Shown: positions 5,335 through 7,618 of the stretch, piece after piece
How positions within the stretch are numbered: position 1 is the stretch's first letter
Layout of the letters: each line of letters starts with the position of its first letter
Source of the DNA: JBJENW01 sp051880395
GTDB taxonomy: Bacteria; Bacillota; Clostridia; Lachnospirales; Lachnospiraceae
NCBI GenBank assembly: GCA_051880395.1
Contig: JBJENW010000323.1
Location: forward strand, 1 to 7,618
Direction: 5' to 3'
Length of the DNA stretch: 7,618 bases
Position numbers and translations under genes: made by a program
The notes under the pieces: model-generated
Told to the model about the DNA's origin: nothing
Databases searched by the model: none
What the model saw: the letters and a program-made list of their open reading frames with translations, nothing else

Positions 5335-6093
5335 ATGTCTTATTATATGCATGAAATTACCTGGCCGGAATTCCAGAAGAAAAAAGATTCCGTTGTAATC
5401 TTACCAATCGGTGCTACCGAGCAGCACGCACAGCATCTTCCGCTTTGTACAGATGCAAAAATCGCAGAGAAGTTTTCTTATTATCTTGCTGAACAGTTAG
5501 ATGGTATCATTATGCCGACACTCTGCTATGGTTATAAATCCAAACCGTTAAGCGGCGGTGGTCCTCTATTTCCTGGAACCATTGATCTCAACGGAAAAAC
5601 TGTCATTGATCTGGTGTATGACGTTTTAATGGAACTTGTTCGAGACGGCTTCACAAAAATTTTTATCATGAATGCACACTTTGAAAATGAAGCCTTTATT
5701 GTAGAAGCAATGGATCTTGTCAACCGTAATACTAACGGTGCTGCCACCATTGTGGAGTCTAACTGGTGGGATCCAATGCCGGAAGATGTCATTGACAAAG
5801 TTTTTGACGAAGTTCCGTTTCCGGGCTGGGCATTTGAACATGCTGCAGTAACAGAAACTTCTCTTATGATGTACTTTGCACCGGAACTGGTTCATTTTGA
5901 ACGCGCCGTAGAAGCCCCTCCTACTGTCGCACTTCCATACTTCCGTTATCCGCTAAAAAAAGACGATGTTCCCAAAAGCGGCGCACTTGCCAGCAGCATT
6001 TCTTCCAGTGCAGAACGTGGAAAAATCATTGTAGACAGCGTCATTCCAGAATTAGTAAAGATCTGTCAAAACGAATTTCATTTAGAAAAATAA
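5335..6093 (+). CDS. Creatininase-family protein (creatinine amidohydrolase-like)
   Basis: This 252-residue cytosolic metal hydrolase closely resembles true creatininase, which interconverts creatinine and creatine (EC 3.5.2.10). Comparison with Pseudomonas creatininase (from memory) shows the metal and catalytic residues in place: Glu29 and His31 in GATEQH, Asp40, His115 and Glu117 in NAHFEN, and Glu168-His169 in GWAFEH. The two active-site tryptophans are matched by Trp145 and Trp165. The segments GYKSKPLSGGG and FPGTIDL are also shared, placing it nearer creatininase than the distant mycofactocin-type or F420-related members. Differences near the site include Phe116 for Tyr121 and Ala166 for Asp175. 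A GGAGG site ends about eight bases before the ATG, and the gene follows the permease by 15 bases. With the next gene it suggests creatinine or 1-methylhydantoin chemistry. The exact reaction is inferred. Confidence 0.88.
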   Translation: MSYYMHEITWPEFQKKKDSVVILPIGATEQHAQHLPLCTDAKIAEKFSYYLAEQLDGIIMPTLCYGYKSKPLSGGGPLFPGTIDLNGKTVIDLVYDVLMELVRDGFTKIFIMNAHFENEAFIVEAMDLVNRNTNGAATIVESNWWDPMPEDVIDKVFDEVPFPGWAFEHAAVTETSLMMYFAPELVHFERAVEAPPTVALPYFRYPLKKDDVPKSGALASSISSSAERGKIIVDSVIPELVKICQNEFHLEK

Positions 6094-6114
6094 ACGTTAC
6101 AGGGGGCAATAGAT

Positions 6115-7371
6115 ATGATGAAATTATTTACAAATGCAAGACTCAAAGGTTTGCAAACACTCCAGTCTATTCTGGTTGAAGACGGTATCATCCAAAAAAT
6201 CGCAAAAACCATTCCGGTTCCAGAACATACAGAAGTCATTGACTTAGGCGGTCATCTGACCGTACCTCCATATGTCGATCCACATATCCATTTGGACTAT
6301 GTCTTCACTGCTCGCAAAGAAGGCGCATTAAATGGTACCGGCACTCTATTTGAAGGTATCCAGCGTTGGAGTGAAACAAAATCGGATCTGACTGTTGATG
6401 AAGTAAAAGACAGAGCAAAAGAAGGCATCAAAAAAGAACTATCCGCAGGCGTACAGTATATCCGAACACATGCCGATGTGACCGATCCCTCCTTTACATC
6501 TCTAAAAGCACTGCTTGAACTGCGTGAAGAATTAAAAGATATCGTAACCATCCAGGTTGTTGCATTTCCTCAGGAAGGCATGTATGCTTATAAAGGCGGG
6601 GATGAGCTTGTCGAAGAGGCACTAAAAATGGGAGCTGACTGCGTGGGTGCCATTCCACATTACGAATTTGCACGGGAATTTGGTGAAAAATCCATTCATA
6701 AAACCGTAGATCTGGCCGTGAAATATGACAAATTGATCGATGTTCACTGCGACGAGACAGATGACGATCAGTCGCGTTTTCTAGAGCTATTATCTGCCTT
6801 GAGTTATATGGAAGGCATCGGAGACAAAACAACTGCCAGCCATACCTGCTCATTTGGTTCTGCGAACAACAGCTACGCGTTTCGTTTAATGAAACTCTTA
6901 AAAAAAGCAGATATTAATTTTATCTCCTGCCCTACAGAGAATATTTATCTGCAAGGCAGACAAGATACCTACCCAAAACGACGTGGTTTAACACGTGTGA
7001 AAGAATTAAATGATGCCGGCATTAACGTCTGCTTTGCTCAAGATTCCATGTCGGATCCATGGTATCCGTTAGGGAACGGCAACATGATGATGATCCTTGA
7101 TCACGGAATCCATATCTGCCAGATGATGTCTTTTGAAGAAATCGATAATGCTTTGGACCTTATTACAGTAAACGGCGCAAAAACCATGCACTTACAAGAC
7201 TCTTATGGCTTAGAAGAAGGCAAACCTGCAAACTTTATTGTGATCAATGCAAAATCTGAATTTGAAGCAATCTGCGAAAGAGCCGGTATTCTTTCTTCTG
7301 TACGAAACGGTAATTTTTTATTAAAAAAAGAACCGGAAGTAATGCACACTTCTCTTGATATTTTCAAATAA
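6115..7371 (+). CDS. CodA-type amidohydrolase: cytosine or creatinine deaminase
   Basis: This 418-residue enzyme of the amidohydrolase superfamily is collinear with E. coli cytosine deaminase CodA. A small beta domain flanks a TIM barrel. Metal and catalytic residues are all present: His57 and His59 (PHIHLD), Gln153 (VAFPQEG), His211 and Glu214 (IDVHCDE), His243 (ASHT), Asp310 and Trp316 (DPWYPLG). The GTLFEGIQRW and LQGRxDTYPKRRG blocks also match. Two pocket positions differ: the GHDD of CodA is AQDS here, so CodA Asp314 becomes Ser311, and NPLVN becomes CPTEN. Bacterial creatinine deaminases (EC 3.5.4.21) come from this same family. With a creatininase homologue 21 bases upstream, creatinine to 1-methylhydantoin plus ammonia is the favoured reaction. 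Cytosine or another imino-ring compound is the alternative. AGGGGGC lies eight bases before ATG 6115; ATG 6118 is equally possible. It is the last gene of the operon. Confidence 0.88.
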   Translation: MMKLFTNARLKGLQTLQSILVEDGIIQKIAKTIPVPEHTEVIDLGGHLTVPPYVDPHIHLDYVFTARKEGALNGTGTLFEGIQRWSETKSDLTVDEVKDRAKEGIKKELSAGVQYIRTHADVTDPSFTSLKALLELREELKDIVTIQVVAFPQEGMYAYKGGDELVEEALKMGADCVGAIPHYEFAREFGEKSIHKTVDLAVKYDKLIDVHCDETDDDQSRFLELLSALSYMEGIGDKTTASHTCSFGSANNSYAFRLMKLLKKADINFISCPTENIYLQGRQDTYPKRRGLTRVKELNDAGINVCFAQDSMSDPWYPLGNGNMMMILDHGIHICQMMSFEEIDNALDLITVNGAKTMHLQDSYGLEEGKPANFIVINAKSEFEAICERAGILSSVRNGNFLLKKEPEVMHTSLDIFK

Positions 7372-7374
7372 AAA

Positions 7375-7418
7375 CAATGGATTGACTTTTGAGCCCATTC
7401 TCAGACGTCAATCCATTG
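7375..7418 (+). terminator. Long 3' hairpin after the operon, no U-tract
   Basis: CAATGGATTGAC (7375-7386) pairs perfectly with GTCAATCCATTG (7407-7418). An inner TGAG (7390-7393) pairs with CTCA (7400-7403) across an internal loop. The hairpin starts three bases after the stop of the deaminase gene. No T-run follows, so it is either an L-shaped terminator or a 3'-end stabiliser. The fold is certain; its role is inferred from position. Confidence 0.55.
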
Positions 7419-7427
7419 AATAAATCA

Positions 7428-7547
7428 GTATTGGCTTCTCTACCTTTTCCCTTAGAGAAAAATATCTCAACCCAACATCTCTAATACACCGTTTTCGGTA
7501 TTTCCCGGTTGAGATATTTTTCATCCATACACCAGTGGGTGGTCAAT
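7428..7547 (+). repeat. Dispersed structured repeat, copy B (short form)
   Basis: This is the compact relative of 109-587, in the same orientation. Hairpin 1 pairs TTCTCTA (7436-7442) with TAGAGAA (7453-7459) around a pyrimidine-rich loop. Hairpin 2 is a perfect 15-bp stem (7458-7472 with 7507-7521). It encloses an inner ACCG-TTTT-CGGT stem-loop (7488-7499), extended by AAT/ATT with a two-base bulge. The element ends in GGGTGGTCAAT (7537-7547). Relative to copy A, the fourth base pair of hairpin 1 is T-A here and G-C there, a paired change that preserves structure. The element lies in the gap between the operon and the next gene, and its right end overlaps that gene's promoter. Confidence 0.8.
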
Positions 7548-7569
7548 CCCCCCCGAAATGTGATATACT
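7540..7569 (+). promoter_or_regulatory. Extended -10 promoter with a C7 tract in its spacer
   Basis: TGGTCA (7540-7545) is a 4/6 match to a -35. TATACT (7564-7569) preceded by TG (7561-7562) is a good extended -10, and the spacer is 18 bases. Seven consecutive Cs (7548-7554) lie inside the spacer. The promoter reads toward the gene starting at 7598. The -35 lies within the conserved right end of repeat copy B. Confidence 0.6.
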
Positions 7570-7597
7570 AGCAAAAAAAGGAAAGGATGCCCACACC

Positions 7598-7618
7598 ATG
7601 TTACAGAAACTCCGAAAA
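7598..7618 (+). CDS. Start of an unidentified gene, cut by the window end
   Basis: ATG 7598 follows AAAGGAAAGGA (7577-7587) by ten bases and a good promoter, so a gene very probably begins here. Only seven codons are visible (MLQKLRK). A short basic start like this is seen in many proteins, including sensor histidine kinases with an early membrane helix, but the sequence is far too short to assign a family. Its promoter overlaps the repeat element. Confidence 0.55.

Noticed and set aside
4917..6853. Antisense frames within the permease, creatininase and deaminase genes
   Set aside because: They lie wholly inside strongly supported genes, have no ribosome binding sites and encode no recognisable domains.
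109..7547. Composite transposon or insertion sequence flanked by the two repeats
   Set aside because: No transposase, integrase, terminal inverted repeats at the block ends or target-site duplication could be identified.

Overview
The window looks like chromosomal DNA of a low-to-mid GC anaerobic Firmicute, most likely a gut Clostridia/Lachnospiraceae-type organism. This is inferred from strong AGGAGG-type ribosome binding sites, A/T-rich intergenic DNA with consensus SigA promoters, AT-rich codon choice, and the mix of a PucR-type regulator, an SSS permease and an OmpR-type regulator. The exact genus cannot be read from the sequence.

Layout. Positions 1-700 hold no credible gene. They carry a repeat element (109-587) containing a very long imperfect palindrome (137-535). 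Two tandem promoters (679-707 and 734-763) then precede an OmpR/PhoB-type response regulator (797-1474) with no histidine kinase beside it. A convergent gene for an unrecognised three-helix membrane protein follows (1489-1935, minus). Next is a PucR-family activator (2038-3222, minus), divergent from a four-gene plus-strand operon: a small single-pass membrane protein (3535-3702), a sodium:solute symporter (3841-5319), a creatininase-family enzyme (5335-6093) and a CodA-type cytosine/creatinine deaminase (6115-7371). The operon ends in a long hairpin. After it comes a second, shorter copy of the repeat family (7428-7547), a promoter with a C7 tract in its spacer, and the first seven codons of another gene.

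How the genes may work together. The divergent PucR regulator probably senses a nitrogenous ring compound and controls the operon. The symporter would import the substrate. The creatininase homologue opens or closes a creatinine-like ring, and the CodA homologue releases ammonia from a ring imine. The simplest reading is a creatinine/creatine nitrogen-scavenging module. The substrate is inferred from family and context, not proven. The CodA homologue has Ser where E. coli CodA has Asp314, which argues against plain cytosine deamination. An attenuator-like terminator lies in the operon leader, and more hairpins sit between the small gene and the permease, so RNA-level control is likely.

The least explained part is the repeat family at both ends. 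The two copies share conserved hairpins with one paired compensatory change, and copy A has acquired a roughly 400-base palindrome that copy B lacks.
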